A stretch of 39,551 nt of DNA from an uncultured Clostridia bacterium (GTDB lineage Bacteria > Bacillota > Clostridia > Christensenellales > Borkfalkiaceae), in the NCBI GenBank assembly GCA_944328495.1, contig CALVHR010000049.1, positions 1-39,551 of the forward strand. Direction: 5' to 3'. How positions within the stretch are numbered: the stretch's first letter is position 1; every line of letters starts with the position of its first letter. The position numbers were made by a program, and so were the translations under genes. Positions 1 through 8,305 of this stretch are shown here, one piece after another. The notes beneath the pieces were generated by a model. The model saw only the letters and a program-made list of their open reading frames with translations. It made no database searches and had not been told where the DNA came from.

Positions 1-192
1 GACAACGGGGCAATGGAAAACTTTTTCAGGCGACTGAAAGTTGAGATGTATTACGGAGAAAAGTTTGAAACGGTGGATGAATTCGTCCACCGCCTCAAGG
101 AATACATCGACTATTGGAACAACGAGAGAATATCTCTCAAACTAAAAGGAATGAGCCCGGTGCAATACCGAACTCATTACCATACAATTTAA
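1..192 (+). CDS. IS3-family transposase (OrfB), C-terminal end, partial
   Basis: This is the last 63 codons of an integrase-core (DDE) transposase whose 5' part lies outside the window. The visible stretch reads DNGAMENFFRRLKVE near its start and ends with YWNNERISLKLKGMSPVQYR. These are the hallmark C-terminal blocks of IS3-family OrfB (IS150-like group). The Glu in the MENFF block is expected to be the third residue of the DDE triad, which binds the catalytic metal in the family. Nothing in the visible part is broken, so the copy may be intact. The stop lies 8 bp before the predicted right inverted repeat, as is usual for compact IS3 elements. Confidence 0.9.
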   Translation, partial: DNGAMENFFRRLKVEMYYGEKFETVDEFVHRLKEYIDYWNNERISLKLKGMSPVQYRTHYHTI

Positions 193-200
193 TTAAATTT

Positions 201-225
201 TGTCCAAACTTTGGGGTTCACTTCA
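201..225 (+). repeat. Right terminal inverted repeat of the IS3-family element
   Basis: The 25 bp read TGTCCAAACTTTGGGGTTCA and then CTTCA. IS3/IS150-group elements commonly end in a repeat of the form TGTCCAA...TTGGGGTTCA, so this is taken as the right boundary of the element. The left end and target-site duplication lie outside the window, so the exact end cannot be proved here. The three bases after it (TCG, 226-228) would be the first candidate for a target duplication. Confidence 0.75.
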
Positions 226-248
226 TCGGCGGTTCGCCCGTTTTTATT

Positions 249-1265
249 TTAACTGTTATAACCGTTCGGATTCTTGCTCTGCCAATTCCACTGATCTCGG
301 CACATTTCCTCAATGCCGTATTTCGCTTTCCAGCCGAGATCGCGCGCGGCTTTATCCGAATTTGCATAGCATTCCGCAATATCGCCTGCACGGCGCGGAC
401 AGATTACGTACGGAAGCTTTTTACCGCAAGCCTTTTCAAAAGCATGGATCATATCCAAAACGCTATAGCCGACTCCCGTACCCAAATTGTAGATATGAAC
501 GCCGGGGGTACGCAGCTTTTCGATCGCCGCCACATGTCCTACCGCAAGATCGACAACATGAATATAATCACGCACGCCCGTTCCGTCCGGCGTAGGATAA
601 TCGTTGCCGAATACGTTGATCTTTTCCAGTTTTCCGCTCGCGACCTGCGCAACGTACGGCATCAGATTGTTCGGTATCCCTTTCGGATCTTCGCCGATCA
701 AACCGCTCGAATGTGCACCGACAGGATTAAAGTAACGAAGAAGAATAACGTTCCAGGAATTATCCGCCTTATACAAATCGGTCAGGATACCTTCCAAATA
801 ATATTTCGTCGTGCCGTAAGGATTGGTCGTTCCGCCGGTCTTGCACTCTTCGGTAAGCGGCAGCTTTTCCGGAGTTCCGTAAACAGTCGCGGACGAAGAA
901 AATACGATCTTTTTTACATCATGCGCACGCATTGTTTCCAACAGAACAAGCGTTCCGTAAATATTATTGTCATAATATTCCAAAGGCTTTCTGCAACTCT
1001 CGCCGACCGCTTTCAGTCCCGCAAAATGGATCACCGCATCAAATTTGTTTTCAGAAAAAATTTTATCCATCGCGTCGCGATCGCGAACGTCAGCCTTGTA
1101 AAACTTAAAATCTTTACCCGTAATCTTGCGAACGCGATTCATCGCCTCTTCACAGGAATTATATAAATTGTCCACAACGGCAACTTCATAACCGCGGTCA
1201 AGCAATTCGACCAAAGTGTGACTGCCGATAAATCCTGCCCCGCCAGTCAAAAGAATTTTTTCCAT
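249..1265 (-). CDS. galE: UDP-glucose 4-epimerase GalE
   Basis: Interconverts UDP-galactose and UDP-glucose in the cytoplasm (Leloir pathway). The 338-residue length is typical. It is an extended short-chain dehydrogenase/reductase: the NAD-binding glycine motif TGGAGFIGSH is at residues 7-16, the serine run FSSSATVYG at 122-130, and the catalytic pair Tyr150-x-x-x-Lys154 in NPYGTTK. The gene follows galT with one base between stop and start. A GGGAGG sequence inside the galT end serves as ribosome binding site, so the two are co-transcribed. The 3' end lies only about 24 bp from the IS3 terminus. Confidence 0.96.
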   Translation of the reverse strand: MEKILLTGGAGFIGSHTLVELLDRGYEVAVVDNLYNSCEEAMNRVRKITGKDFKFYKADVRDRDAMDKIFSENKFDAVIHFAGLKAVGESCRKPLEYYDNNIYGTLVLLETMRAHDVKKIVFSSSATVYGTPEKLPLTEECKTGGTTNPYGTTKYYLEGILTDLYKADNSWNVILLRYFNPVGAHSSGLIGEDPKGIPNNLMPYVAQVASGKLEKINVFGNDYPTPDGTGVRDYIHVVDLAVGHVAAIEKLRTPGVHIYNLGTGVGYSVLDMIHAFEKACGKKLPYVICPRRAGDIAECYANSDKAARDLGWKAKYGIEEMCRDQWNWQSKNPNGYNS

Positions 1266-1266
1266 A

Positions 1267-2808
1267 TTACTTAGCCTCCCGCAAATTCAATTTTTTCATA
1301 AATTTATGAAATCCGTCACGGCCGACGTCATCCTTTTTGAATACCGCAGTGTTATCGAGAATATGCGCACAAACATCGTTCACATAATCCTGAACACGGC
1401 GATGCGCTTCGTCTTTATCCGCAGCTTTTCCTTCCGCCAGCAATTTATCAATCATGAAACGATGTATATGCAAGTCTGCCGATTCATCTTCCAGCGCTTT
1501 TTTATCGTAAGGCGCTTTTCCGCACAGTATATCTTCAATTTCATCCAATTGTCTCTTCAACCTGCCGGGAAGAATAAACAACCCCATCGCCTCGATCAGC
1601 CCGATTCCTTCACTTTTAATGTTCTGATACTCCGGATGCACATGGAAAATCCCGTCCGGATACCGTTCATCCGTTCTGTTATTGCGCAAAAGCACCGTGA
1701 AGACGTATGTATCTCCGACTTTCCTGCAAATGGGCGATACCGCATTATGCGGTGTGCCGTTTGTTTCATTGATTATATCGCATTCCGGGCAGGAAAACTT
1801 TTTCCATTCTTCAATGATGTCCCCCGCAAAAGCGGCAACGCTCTCTCTGTTTTTGCCTGAGAATTGTATCCCGCTGTTATACCAATCCAAAATACCGATG
1901 TCAAGATCGGGATATTTTTCGGATCGATAGGATTCTGCGATCGGAGCAGAATGCATCGGCATCAAATGGCGGCCTCCCTGAAAATGCTCATGATTCAGAA
2001 TAGACCCGCCCACAATCGGCAAAGATGCGTTGCTGCCGATAAAATAATTGGGGAAAATATCAACAAAATCGAGAAGCTTATAAGGCGTCGTTTCGTTGAC
2101 GTTCATCGGCGAATGCTCTTCCGAAATCGCAATACAGTGTTCGTCATAATAAGCATACGGAGAATACTGAACAAACCACTTCTTTCCGCCCAAAGTAACT
2201 TTAATTGTTCGAATATTTTGCCGGGCCGGATGCGTCGCCGTTCCCGCAAACCCTTCGTTTTCCTTACAAAGCAAGCACATGGGATATTTCCGCGTCTGCG
2301 GCGCAGTCAAAAGTTTTGCGATATCTTTATTCTTTTTTTCAGGCTTGGAAAGATTTACCGTGATTTCCAAATACCGCTTGCCGTCCTGATAAGACCATTT
2401 GAGATTGCGCGATATCGCGGTCTTTTGTATATACCAGTTCTTGACAGAAATATCGTAAAGATAATCACACGCCGCCTGCGCACCCTTTTCTCCGCGTATG
2501 CGGTTGAATTCTTCATTGATTTTCGAAGGCATCGGCGTCAGCAATCCGAATATTCTTGTACAGAATCGATCCGCGGAAGACTCGTCGGCAATTTTATTTT
2601 CAATTGCATATGTACGTATATCATCGCATAACGAATCAGGAACATCCATTTCTGCGATATCGGAAAGATCGGGCACCCCATCATACGGAGCAGACAATCT
2701 GAATTCCGCCAAAAGCATATTACGCATATAGTTTTCGTCGTAATCATTCAGGGCAAGATGTTTTTTCGCATAAGCTATCAAGCGTTCCGTCAGAAGTTCT
2801 CCGTTCAT
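1267..2808 (-). CDS. galT: UDP-glucose--hexose-1-phosphate uridylyltransferase, type 2 GalT
   Basis: Transfers UMP from UDP-glucose to galactose-1-phosphate, the Leloir step before GalE. At about 513 residues it belongs to the longer Bacillota-type family 2 GalT, not the roughly 350-residue type 1 enzyme. The active-site-like block NHEHFQGG has His273 and His275, and a conserved NGTPHNAVSPI segment follows. I start at the ATG at 2808 because GGAG lies 6 bases upstream; an in-frame TTG four codons earlier overlaps that binding site. It is the first gene of a galT-galE operon driven by the promoter at 2869-2897. No galactokinase gene is visible nearby. Confidence 0.95.
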   Translation of the reverse strand: MNGELLTERLIAYAKKHLALNDYDENYMRNMLLAEFRLSAPYDGVPDLSDIAEMDVPDSLCDDIRTYAIENKIADESSADRFCTRIFGLLTPMPSKINEEFNRIRGEKGAQAACDYLYDISVKNWYIQKTAISRNLKWSYQDGKRYLEITVNLSKPEKKNKDIAKLLTAPQTRKYPMCLLCKENEGFAGTATHPARQNIRTIKVTLGGKKWFVQYSPYAYYDEHCIAISEEHSPMNVNETTPYKLLDFVDIFPNYFIGSNASLPIVGGSILNHEHFQGGRHLMPMHSAPIAESYRSEKYPDLDIGILDWYNSGIQFSGKNRESVAAFAGDIIEEWKKFSCPECDIINETNGTPHNAVSPICRKVGDTYVFTVLLRNNRTDERYPDGIFHVHPEYQNIKSEGIGLIEAMGLFILPGRLKRQLDEIEDILCGKAPYDKKALEDESADLHIHRFMIDKLLAEGKAADKDEAHRRVQDYVNDVCAHILDNTAVFKKDDVGRDGFHKFMKKLNLREAK

Positions 2809-2868
2809 ATACAACTCCAAAATTTATTTTTATTGGGTATAAACTGTCACAACAATTTTTCCTTAACT

Positions 2869-2897
2869 ATTATACTACAACGCCGCAACTCCGTCAA
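2869..2897 (-). promoter_or_regulatory. Sigma-A-type promoter of galT-galE
   Basis: On the minus strand a -35 TTGACG (2892-2897) is followed by a 17-base spacer and a perfect -10 TATAAT (2869-2874). The predicted start near 2862 gives a leader of about 50 bases before galT. Of the rest of this gap, 2898-3035 is AT-rich and I see no gene and no convincing catabolite-repression site. Confidence 0.85.
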
Positions 2898-3035
2898 GTT
2901 CATGAAAAATATTTAAACAATTTTCTAAAAATATGTAAACACTCTTCCGATTTTGGCCCTTTTGCACATTAAGTACGAATTTTTGAACTCATGCAATCCG
3001 AAAAAATTCTTTTTGGCGTCCTCGCAGCTCGCAAT

Positions 3036-3064
3036 AAAAAAACAGACCGAATATCATCGATCTG
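3036..3064 (-). terminator. Rho-independent terminator after the tRNA pair
   Basis: Read on the minus strand, an 8-bp stem (CAGATCGA with TCGGTCTG, one G-U pair) with a 6-base loop is followed directly by seven T. It lies 19 bases past the CCA of tRNA-Val and so ends the tRNA transcript, and probably the long upstream run as well. Confidence 0.85.
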
Positions 3065-3082
3065 CTTTTCCCCTTGCGGTAA

Positions 3083-3159
3083 TGGTAGGGACAGTAGGAC
3101 TCGAACCTACGACCTCTCGCATGTGAAGCGAGCGCTCTAACCAACTGAGCTATGCCCCC
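3083..3159 (-). tRNA. tRNA-Val (anticodon CAC)
   Basis: A full cloverleaf can be drawn: the acceptor GGGGGCA pairs with TGTCCCT, with two G-U pairs. The D arm contains AGCTCAGTTGGTTAGAGC. The anticodon stem CTCGC/GCGAG encloses the loop TTCACAT, giving anticodon CAC (reads GUG), and the T arm contains GGTTCGAGTCC. CCA is encoded (3083-3085). It lies 23 bases downstream of tRNA-Leu(CAG) on the same strand. Confidence 0.95.
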
Positions 3160-3182
3160 ATAATCCGCACTTCGCGGATTTA

Positions 3183-3269
3183 TGGTGCGAGTGACAGGAC
3201 TTGAACCTGCATGGGATCGCTCCCACTAGAACCTGAATCTAGCGCGTCTGCCAGTTTCACCACACTCGC
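3183..3269 (-). tRNA. tRNA-Leu (anticodon CAG)
   Basis: An 87-base class II tRNA with a long variable arm (GTGGGAGCGATCCCAT region). The acceptor GCGAGTG pairs with CACTCGC, followed by A and an encoded CCA. The anticodon stem CTAGA/TCTAG encloses TTCAGGT, giving anticodon CAG (reads CUG). It lies 25 bp after the stop of the peptidase E-like gene on the same strand. It is therefore either read through from that operon or has a start I cannot place. A short hairpin (CGGGA-GAGA-TTCCCG) without a T-run lies between them. Confidence 0.95.
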
Positions 3270-3294
3270 ATGACCGGGAATCTCTCCCGTTCGT

Positions 3295-4005
3295 TTACAA
3301 TTCAATTAACGGGCGAATCAGTTCTTTTGTGACTTCACCGCCGTTGACGTGCAACCAATATGCATTGCCTCCGCACGATAGCGATCGAACTATTTCGCCG
3401 TTCCTGATCTCAATCGCGCTGCAATCTTCCAACCCGATCGCGTCTGTATTATTATATGAAATTATTTTGTTAAAGTCAAGCGCTCGAAGGCCATAATGCG
3501 GAGAAATTATTCCTTTTACCCAATTTAATCCGGGATACACAGAATATTCCTCACCCTCGGATACGGATTGCGAGTCTGTGTACATTTTCTCGAACCAACA
3601 AATTGCTCCCGCCGACAAACCGCAGATCATCACACCGCGTTCATACGCATCCCGTACCAATTCCAGTAATCCGGTTTTCTTCCAATGTTCGAGCATATAA
3701 ACGGTATCGCCCCCGCCGACATAGAGAAAATCAGCCTTAGAAAACTTTTCTTCGAGTTTCGGCAAAGACATTTCTCCGTAAACGGTCAATGCGACGTCCG
3801 CCTTGATATCAAACACAGAGGTGTAGGTTTTTCGAAAACTGTTAAAATACGGCATGCTGTCATGACTTGCCGTCGGAATAAACAGTCCGTACGCTCTTTT
3901 TTCACCTGCGTGCTGTTTTGCCTTGTTCGCTATATATTCATCAATCTTCAGTGTTTCTTTGGTGCGCAATTCCCCGCCACCGATGCATATTAGAGTCTTA
4001 TCCAT
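3295..4005 (-). CDS. Peptidase E-like protein (S51 family)
   Basis: A 236-residue cytoplasmic protein of the S51 / class I glutamine-amidotransferase-like fold. The family includes dipeptidase E, which cleaves Asp-X dipeptides, and cyanophycinase. The nucleophile elbow ICGLSAGAICW places the catalytic Ser at residue 131, preceded by the FLYVGGGDTVYML motif at 94-104. The length matches Bacillus-type peptidase E homologues. The start overlaps the preceding membrane-protein gene by 8 bp with only a weak ribosome site, which suggests translational coupling. It is last in an mscS-small membrane protein-peptidase cluster. The substrate cannot be told from sequence. Confidence 0.85.
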   Translation of the reverse strand: MDKTLICIGGGELRTKETLKIDEYIANKAKQHAGEKRAYGLFIPTASHDSMPYFNSFRKTYTSVFDIKADVALTVYGEMSLPKLEEKFSKADFLYVGGGDTVYMLEHWKKTGLLELVRDAYERGVMICGLSAGAICWFEKMYTDSQSVSEGEEYSVYPGLNWVKGIISPHYGLRALDFNKIISYNNTDAIGLEDCSAIEIRNGEIVRSLSCGGNAYWLHVNGGEVTKELIRPLIEL

Positions 4006-4531
4006 TTTTCTTGATGCGGCGCGAATTTAAAAGACGGTCCCTCTCCAAAATCCGGTCAATGGCTGCGATCGATTGACCGATCAATTCATTCGCTTCGGAC
4101 AGTTTCTCCGTATCCGAACCAGCCTCCACCATTTTCCATTCCGAACGAAATTCCATCAGCAAACTTTTAGCACGCTCCTCCGTCATTGCAATGTTTGAAA
4201 TAGCGCTGTCTCGCTCTTTGTCCGCCAGTATGGCTGTTTGATAGATCAATTTATCCGCAGCAAATATCAGCTTTTGCATCATTCGCAAAAAATCATATTG
4301 GCCATGCTTTTCTTCGCTGATACATTCGATCGCTTTCCCGATCCAATCAGACAGATCTCCCAACCGCTTTCGCAATTCTGCATGGGACACCGGTTTTTGT
4401 CTTCTTCTGATCAACCCGAGAATAATGATCCCCACAATTATGATTGCAATGTAAACCGCATATTGAATCAACAATGAAATCGTATCCGTCCCCTGTTCCG
4501 CCGTACACATTAAATAAATCAATCCGTTCAT
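3998..4531 (-). CDS. Small single-pass membrane protein of unknown function
   Basis: A 177-residue protein I do not recognise. One hydrophobic segment is visible at about residues 22-42 (LLIQYAVYIAIIIVGIIILG), followed by RRRQK, which predicts an outside N-terminus with the bulk in the cytoplasm. Residues 50-170 are highly charged and heptad-like, consistent with a helical bundle or coiled coil, with no catalytic motif. It overlaps mscS by 4 bp (ATGA) and the peptidase gene by 8 bp, so translation of the three is probably coupled. A role as a membrane-anchored partner of the mechanosensitive channel is only a guess from position. Confidence 0.7.
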   Translation of the reverse strand: MNGLIYLMCTAEQGTDTISLLIQYAVYIAIIIVGIIILGLIRRRQKPVSHAELRKRLGDLSDWIGKAIECISEEKHGQYDFLRMMQKLIFAADKLIYQTAILADKERDSAISNIAMTEERAKSLLMEFRSEWKMVEAGSDTEKLSEANELIGQSIAAIDRILERDRLLNSRRIKKNG

Positions 4532-5394
4532 GCGTCTTTTTCTCCTTTCTGCGTTCCGTTTGCCTCTCCGCCCAAAGGAGAAATTACATGCACATCCAAC
4601 TGGTCAAACGGAATTTTTATACCGTTCTCTCCCAACGTGTTATAAATTTTTTCATACAAACCGTAAAGCGTATCCCAATAATACTCAAAGGAAGTCCACA
4701 CCCGCACCGAATACATGAGAGCACTGCTTCCATATTCTTTCAAGATCACGGCGGGTGCAGGCGAGTTTACGATATTCGGCATGGAAACGGCTGCATCCAT
4801 CAAGATCTTTTTTATTTGCACCGTATCCGTATCATACGGCACCGGTACATCGACAACGACCCTGCGCAAAGGCATGGAACTATAATTGATCATTTCAGAA
4901 CTCAATATCTGATTGTTCGGTATGATCACTTCTTCATTATTATAGGTAAGAATTTTGGTGTTAAACAGACGGATATCCTGCACCAGACCGTCGTATTTCC
5001 CCGCCTGTATATAATCGCCTTTTTTAAAAGGTTTTGTAAAAATAATTATGACTCCGTTCGCAAGGCTTCCGAGACTGTCCTTCAATGCAAGTGCAACAGC
5101 TAACGCCACCGCCGAAAATGCCGCAATAATCCCTGCCGTAGAAAAACCCAGCGACTTTATCAAAACGATGATCAAAGCAATATACAAAATTACCGTGATC
5201 ACGGAAATTATGAACGATGCCGCCGAATTATCGAGATGACTGCTCTTTAATGTAACGCTGCGCGCAATCGCTTGCACGATTTTTATCACGATCAGGCCCA
5301 ACACAAAAAATGCAATCGTTCTGACCACGGTAAGCCCGCCGCTCTGCGCAAAATTCGAGGCGAATTCTTTCAGAACGTCCCAAAATTCACTCAT
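4528..5394 (-). CDS. mscS: MscS-family small-conductance mechanosensitive channel
   Basis: A 288-residue MscS-family channel that releases solutes on hypo-osmotic shock. Three transmembrane helices lie at about residues 22-42, 58-80 and 86-110. The third is the Gly/Ala-rich pore helix (GIIAAFSAVALAVALALKDSLG). The beta domain follows, with YDGLVQDIRLFNTKILTYNN and the hallmark VIIPNNQILSS, then a C-terminal alpha/beta domain. The ribosome site AGGAGG lies about 8 bases before the ATG. It begins 35 bp after the amidohydrolase stop and overlaps the next gene by 4 bp. Confidence 0.93.
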   Translation of the reverse strand: MSEFWDVLKEFASNFAQSGGLTVVRTIAFFVLGLIVIKIVQAIARSVTLKSSHLDNSAASFIISVITVILYIALIIVLIKSLGFSTAGIIAAFSAVALAVALALKDSLGSLANGVIIIFTKPFKKGDYIQAGKYDGLVQDIRLFNTKILTYNNEEVIIPNNQILSSEMINYSSMPLRRVVVDVPVPYDTDTVQIKKILMDAAVSMPNIVNSPAPAVILKEYGSSALMYSVRVWTSFEYYWDTLYGLYEKIYNTLGENGIKIPFDQLDVHVISPLGGEANGTQKGEKDA

Positions 5395-5429
5395 GCCTTG
5401 TCCTCCTTTATGTATTCAGCCATAAGATC

Positions 5430-6719
5430 TCATGCCTGCAATCCCGCCTTCCGCATCAGACGGGCGCGGCGGTTGCGGCACTCGGAATAAATTTTTTGCA
5501 AATCCTCGCCGATATGATACGTTCCCTGCTCGTAAACAACCTTCCCGCCGCAAACAGTCATCAAAACATTGCCGTCCCCGCAGCTGAATACCAGATGTTT
5601 TAAGTATTCATCGCCGGGCTGCATATTGGGCGCGAAAAGATCGATCAGAACCATATCCGCAAAATTTCCTTCTTTCAATTCTCCGCCGCAAAATCCGAGC
5701 GCCCGATAGCCGTCAACGGTCGCTGCCGCCAGTGTCTTTTCGGCAGGTACAACAGAAGCATCTTTCATAGCTTCTTTCTGCAAACAAGAGTACAAATACA
5801 TTTCGCGGAACATCGATGCCGCATTGTTGCTTGCCGTTCCGTCCGTTCCGAGAGCCGGCCGCAAACCATTATAAAGCATGCTGTAAACAGGCGCTATTCC
5901 GGAAGCAAGCTTTAAATTGCTTGCCCCGTTGATGACAGGAATTACATTGCATTGTTTCAGCAAAGCAATATCATCCTTATCAACATATACGCAATGCGCC
6001 GCCAACCCGCCATTTTCGAAAAATCCGAGTCTGTGCAGATATTGCGGCGGTGTCAACCCTTGATGCCTTACGGTACAATCACCAACTTCCTTCAATGTTT
6101 CAGACAAATGGATGTACGTTCGAGCACCGGTTTCAGCAGCAAAATCCGCTACCGCAGTCAATAATTTTTCGTCACAGGTATATTCGGCATGAACACCCGG
6201 AAAGTAGCAAACTCTGTCTGACATAGTACTGTATTTATTGTAATTTTTGACTATTTCAGCAAGAATATCTGCACCGGATAAAGAATTACCCCCGCAGCAC
6301 AACGCTATGCACATATCAGCATTGTGCGCCGCGGCACAAATCGAATCAGGGTAAAAATACATGTCGGCAAAACAAGTTATACCGCTGCGCACAAATTCCG
6401 CAACCTGCAACATTGTCCCCCAATAAACATCATCGGGAGACAGATTTCTTTCAAGAGGAAAGATCCGCTCTTGCAACCACTGCTCCAGCGTAAAATCGTC
6501 CGCAACACCTCGGAACAAACTCATCGCAGCATGTGAATGGGCATTGCAAAAACCGCTCATCAGAAGATTTCCGCCGCAATCGATTATTTTATCCGCCGTC
6601 AAATCCGCGCGATCGCTTCCGACATAGGCGATACGGTTACCGTCAACCAACACTGCACCGTCAATCATGCTTTCATAAGGAGAAGACATGATCTTTGCGT
6701 TGCTAAACAAAATTTTCAT
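5430..6719 (-). CDS. MtaD/TRZ-ATZ-type amidohydrolase (probable adenosine-derivative deaminase)
   Basis: A 429-residue metal-dependent amidohydrolase. The metal motif His61-x-His63 lies in FCNAHSHAAMSLFRGVADD, followed by LEQWLQERIFPLE. A YIHLSETLKEVGD block, an AAHCVYVD histidine and the metal Asp in ALGTDGTASNN complete the site. This pattern matches 5-methylthioadenosine/S-adenosylhomocysteine deaminases and the related TRZ/ATZ group, which remove the 6-amino group from adenosine derivatives. The exact substrate is inferred from family resemblance only. It starts 6 bp after galU, so the two are in one transcript. Confidence 0.85.
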   Translation of the reverse strand: MKILFSNAKIMSSPYESMIDGAVLVDGNRIAYVGSDRADLTADKIIDCGGNLLMSGFCNAHSHAAMSLFRGVADDFTLEQWLQERIFPLERNLSPDDVYWGTMLQVAEFVRSGITCFADMYFYPDSICAAAHNADMCIALCCGGNSLSGADILAEIVKNYNKYSTMSDRVCYFPGVHAEYTCDEKLLTAVADFAAETGARTYIHLSETLKEVGDCTVRHQGLTPPQYLHRLGFFENGGLAAHCVYVDKDDIALLKQCNVIPVINGASNLKLASGIAPVYSMLYNGLRPALGTDGTASNNAASMFREMYLYSCLQKEAMKDASVVPAEKTLAAATVDGYRALGFCGGELKEGNFADMVLIDLFAPNMQPGDEYLKHLVFSCGDGNVLMTVCGGKVVYEQGTYHIGEDLQKIYSECRNRRARLMRKAGLQA

Positions 6720-6725
6720 AGTGTT

Positions 6726-7610
6726 CTACTTTAATTTCTTTGCAAGCGAAAGAAGATACTCGCGAACCCCATCCTTCAAAGAATTATCGCGGAGCGCATA
6801 TTCGATATTTGCCTCCAGATACTCCAGTTTATTCCCCGCATCGTAACGCTTACCTTGGAATCTGCAACCTATCAAGCGATTTTCTTTCGCCAGCAATTGA
6901 AGCGAATCGGTAAAATAAACTTCTCCGCTCGCAGTCGACGGAGTACGCTCTATAAAGCCATAAATATCTTTATCCACTACATAGCGCCCGATCACCGCAT
7001 CATTCGAAAACTTATCTTTTATTGCAGGTTTTTCTACGATTTGGGAAATTTCGATCCGCCCGTCCGCATATTCCTCACCTCGAATATTGGCGTACTTCGG
7101 TATGTCTGCATCGGGGACATTCATTACCGCTACAGTGGGTTTTCCCGTATCAAAGTAACAATCGATCAGTTGTCCGATCCCGGGCCTTTTTTCCGGCGGC
7201 GTATAAATTATATCATCCCCAAGCATGATCGCAAACGGCTCATCCCCGGTAAAGGCTTTTGCACACATGACCGCATCCGCAAATCCTGTCGGATGTTTTT
7301 GACGGACATAATAAATGTTGGCAAGCTGTTCCATCTGCCGCGAAATTTCAAGATATTCCTGTTTTCCGTCCTTTTCGAGCAAGGAATCCAACTCCGGAGT
7401 ATAATCAAAAAAATCTTCAATGATTTTTTTATTTCGTCCCGTCACTATAAGAATATCTTCGATCCCCGAAGCCACGGCTTCCTCAACAATATAAAGCAAA
7501 GTCGGTTTATCAACGATCGGCAGCATTTCTTTGCACACCGACTTCGTAACCGGCAAAAAACGAGTCCCGAATCCGGCCGCAGGTATTACCGCTTTTTTGA
7601 TTTTGTTCAT
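6726..7610 (-). CDS. galU: UTP--glucose-1-phosphate uridylyltransferase GalU
   Basis: Makes UDP-glucose from UTP and glucose-1-phosphate, the nucleotide sugar also consumed and regenerated by GalT and GalE 4 kb away. The nucleotidyltransferase signature AAGFGTRFLPVTKSVCKEMLP lies at residues 7-27. Further family blocks are LLYIVEEAVASGIEDILIVTGR, the HPTGFADAVMCAK segment and IVEKPA. I begin at the ATG at 7610, 294 residues, because GAGGGGG lies 6 bases upstream. The ATG five codons earlier sits inside that ribosome site. It starts 30 bp after upp. Confidence 0.95.
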   Translation of the reverse strand: MNKIKKAVIPAAGFGTRFLPVTKSVCKEMLPIVDKPTLLYIVEEAVASGIEDILIVTGRNKKIIEDFFDYTPELDSLLEKDGKQEYLEISRQMEQLANIYYVRQKHPTGFADAVMCAKAFTGDEPFAIMLGDDIIYTPPEKRPGIGQLIDCYFDTGKPTVAVMNVPDADIPKYANIRGEEYADGRIEISQIVEKPAIKDKFSNDAVIGRYVVDKDIYGFIERTPSTASGEVYFTDSLQLLAKENRLIGCRFQGKRYDAGNKLEYLEANIEYALRDNSLKDGVREYLLSLAKKLK

Positions 7611-7640
7611 GACTTGCCCCCTCATAGAATTATTAAACCT

Positions 7641-8270
7641 TTATTTTGTACCGAAAAGTCTGTCACCCGCATCTCCAAGTCCCGGTATAATGTATGCATG
7701 GTCATTCAGATCGCGATCAAGCGAAGCAACAAATATATCAACATCCGGATGCGCTTTTTGCAAAGCTTCAACCCCTTGCGGAGCCGCAATCAGACAGCAA
7801 AATTTTATGTTTTTACAACCGCGGTCCTTTAAAAAACCGATTGCCGCAGCAGCGCTTCCGCCCGTCGCAAGCATAGGATCCACTACAATCAATGTTCTGT
7901 CCGTAGCATCCGCCGGAAGCTTGCAATAATACTCAACCGGCTTTAAAGTTTTCGGATCGCGATAAAGCCCGATATGCCCGACTTTTGCATTCGGAACAAG
8001 TTTCAGCATTCCGTTTACCATCCCCAGACCTGCACGCAAAATCGGAATTATTCCCAAACTCCTGCCGGAAACCATTTTTGCCGTCGTTTTACAGATCGGC
8101 GTTTCAACCTCGACGTCTTCCAAAGGCAGGTCGCGCGTCACTTCATATGCCATCAGAAGCGAAATCTCTTCCGCGAGTTCGCGAAAATCTTTGGTGCTCG
8201 TATTCTTGTCGCGCATCATGGTGACTTTATGCTGCACGAGCGGGTGATCCATAACAAAAATGTTAGCCAT
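7641..8270 (-). CDS. upp: Uracil phosphoribosyltransferase
   Basis: Salvages uracil to UMP with PRPP. The 209-residue reading from the ATG at 8270 begins with [15 protein letters not shown], the normal UPRT start, and has GGGAG 10 bases upstream. An in-frame TTG at 8303 would add 11 residues read across that ribosome site and is rejected. The PRPP-binding loop [12 protein letters not shown] is clear, as are [11 protein letters not shown] and the C-terminal DAGDRLFGT. In Bacillus, upp also follows the ywlC-ywlE-rpiB block, so position supports orthology. Confidence 0.96.
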   Translation of the reverse strand: MANIFVMDHPLVQHKVTMMRDKNTSTKDFRELAEEISLLMAYEVTRDLPLEDVEVETPICKTTAKMVSGRSLGIIPILRAGLGMVNGMLKLVPNAKVGHIGLYRDPKTLKPVEYYCKLPADATDRTLIVVDPMLATGGSAAAAIGFLKDRGCKNIKFCCLIAAPQGVEALQKAHPDVDIFVASLDRDLNDHAYIIPGLGDAGDRLFGTK

Positions 8271-8305
8271 TGTAGAAATTCTCCCTTGTAATTTTTGCGA
8301 CAATA

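Noticed and set aside
114-1166. A 350-codon plus-strand open frame opposite galE
   Set aside because: It is a shadow of galE: no ribosome site, no domain signature, and rich in Arg/Ile/Phe as expected for an antisense frame. Other long frames opposite genes (for example at 1864-2631, 6855-7832, 13114-13839 and 23859-24917) were rejected for the same reasons.
2898-3035. Catabolite-repression (cre) or galactose-repressor operator upstream of galT
   Set aside because: TGTAAACAC-like sequences occur but none matches the cre consensus or forms a good palindrome.
3270-3294. Hairpin CGGGA-GAGA-TTCCCG as a terminator between the peptidase gene and tRNA-Leu
   Set aside because: The stem is only 5-6 bp and no T-run follows, so the tRNAs may be read through from upstream.
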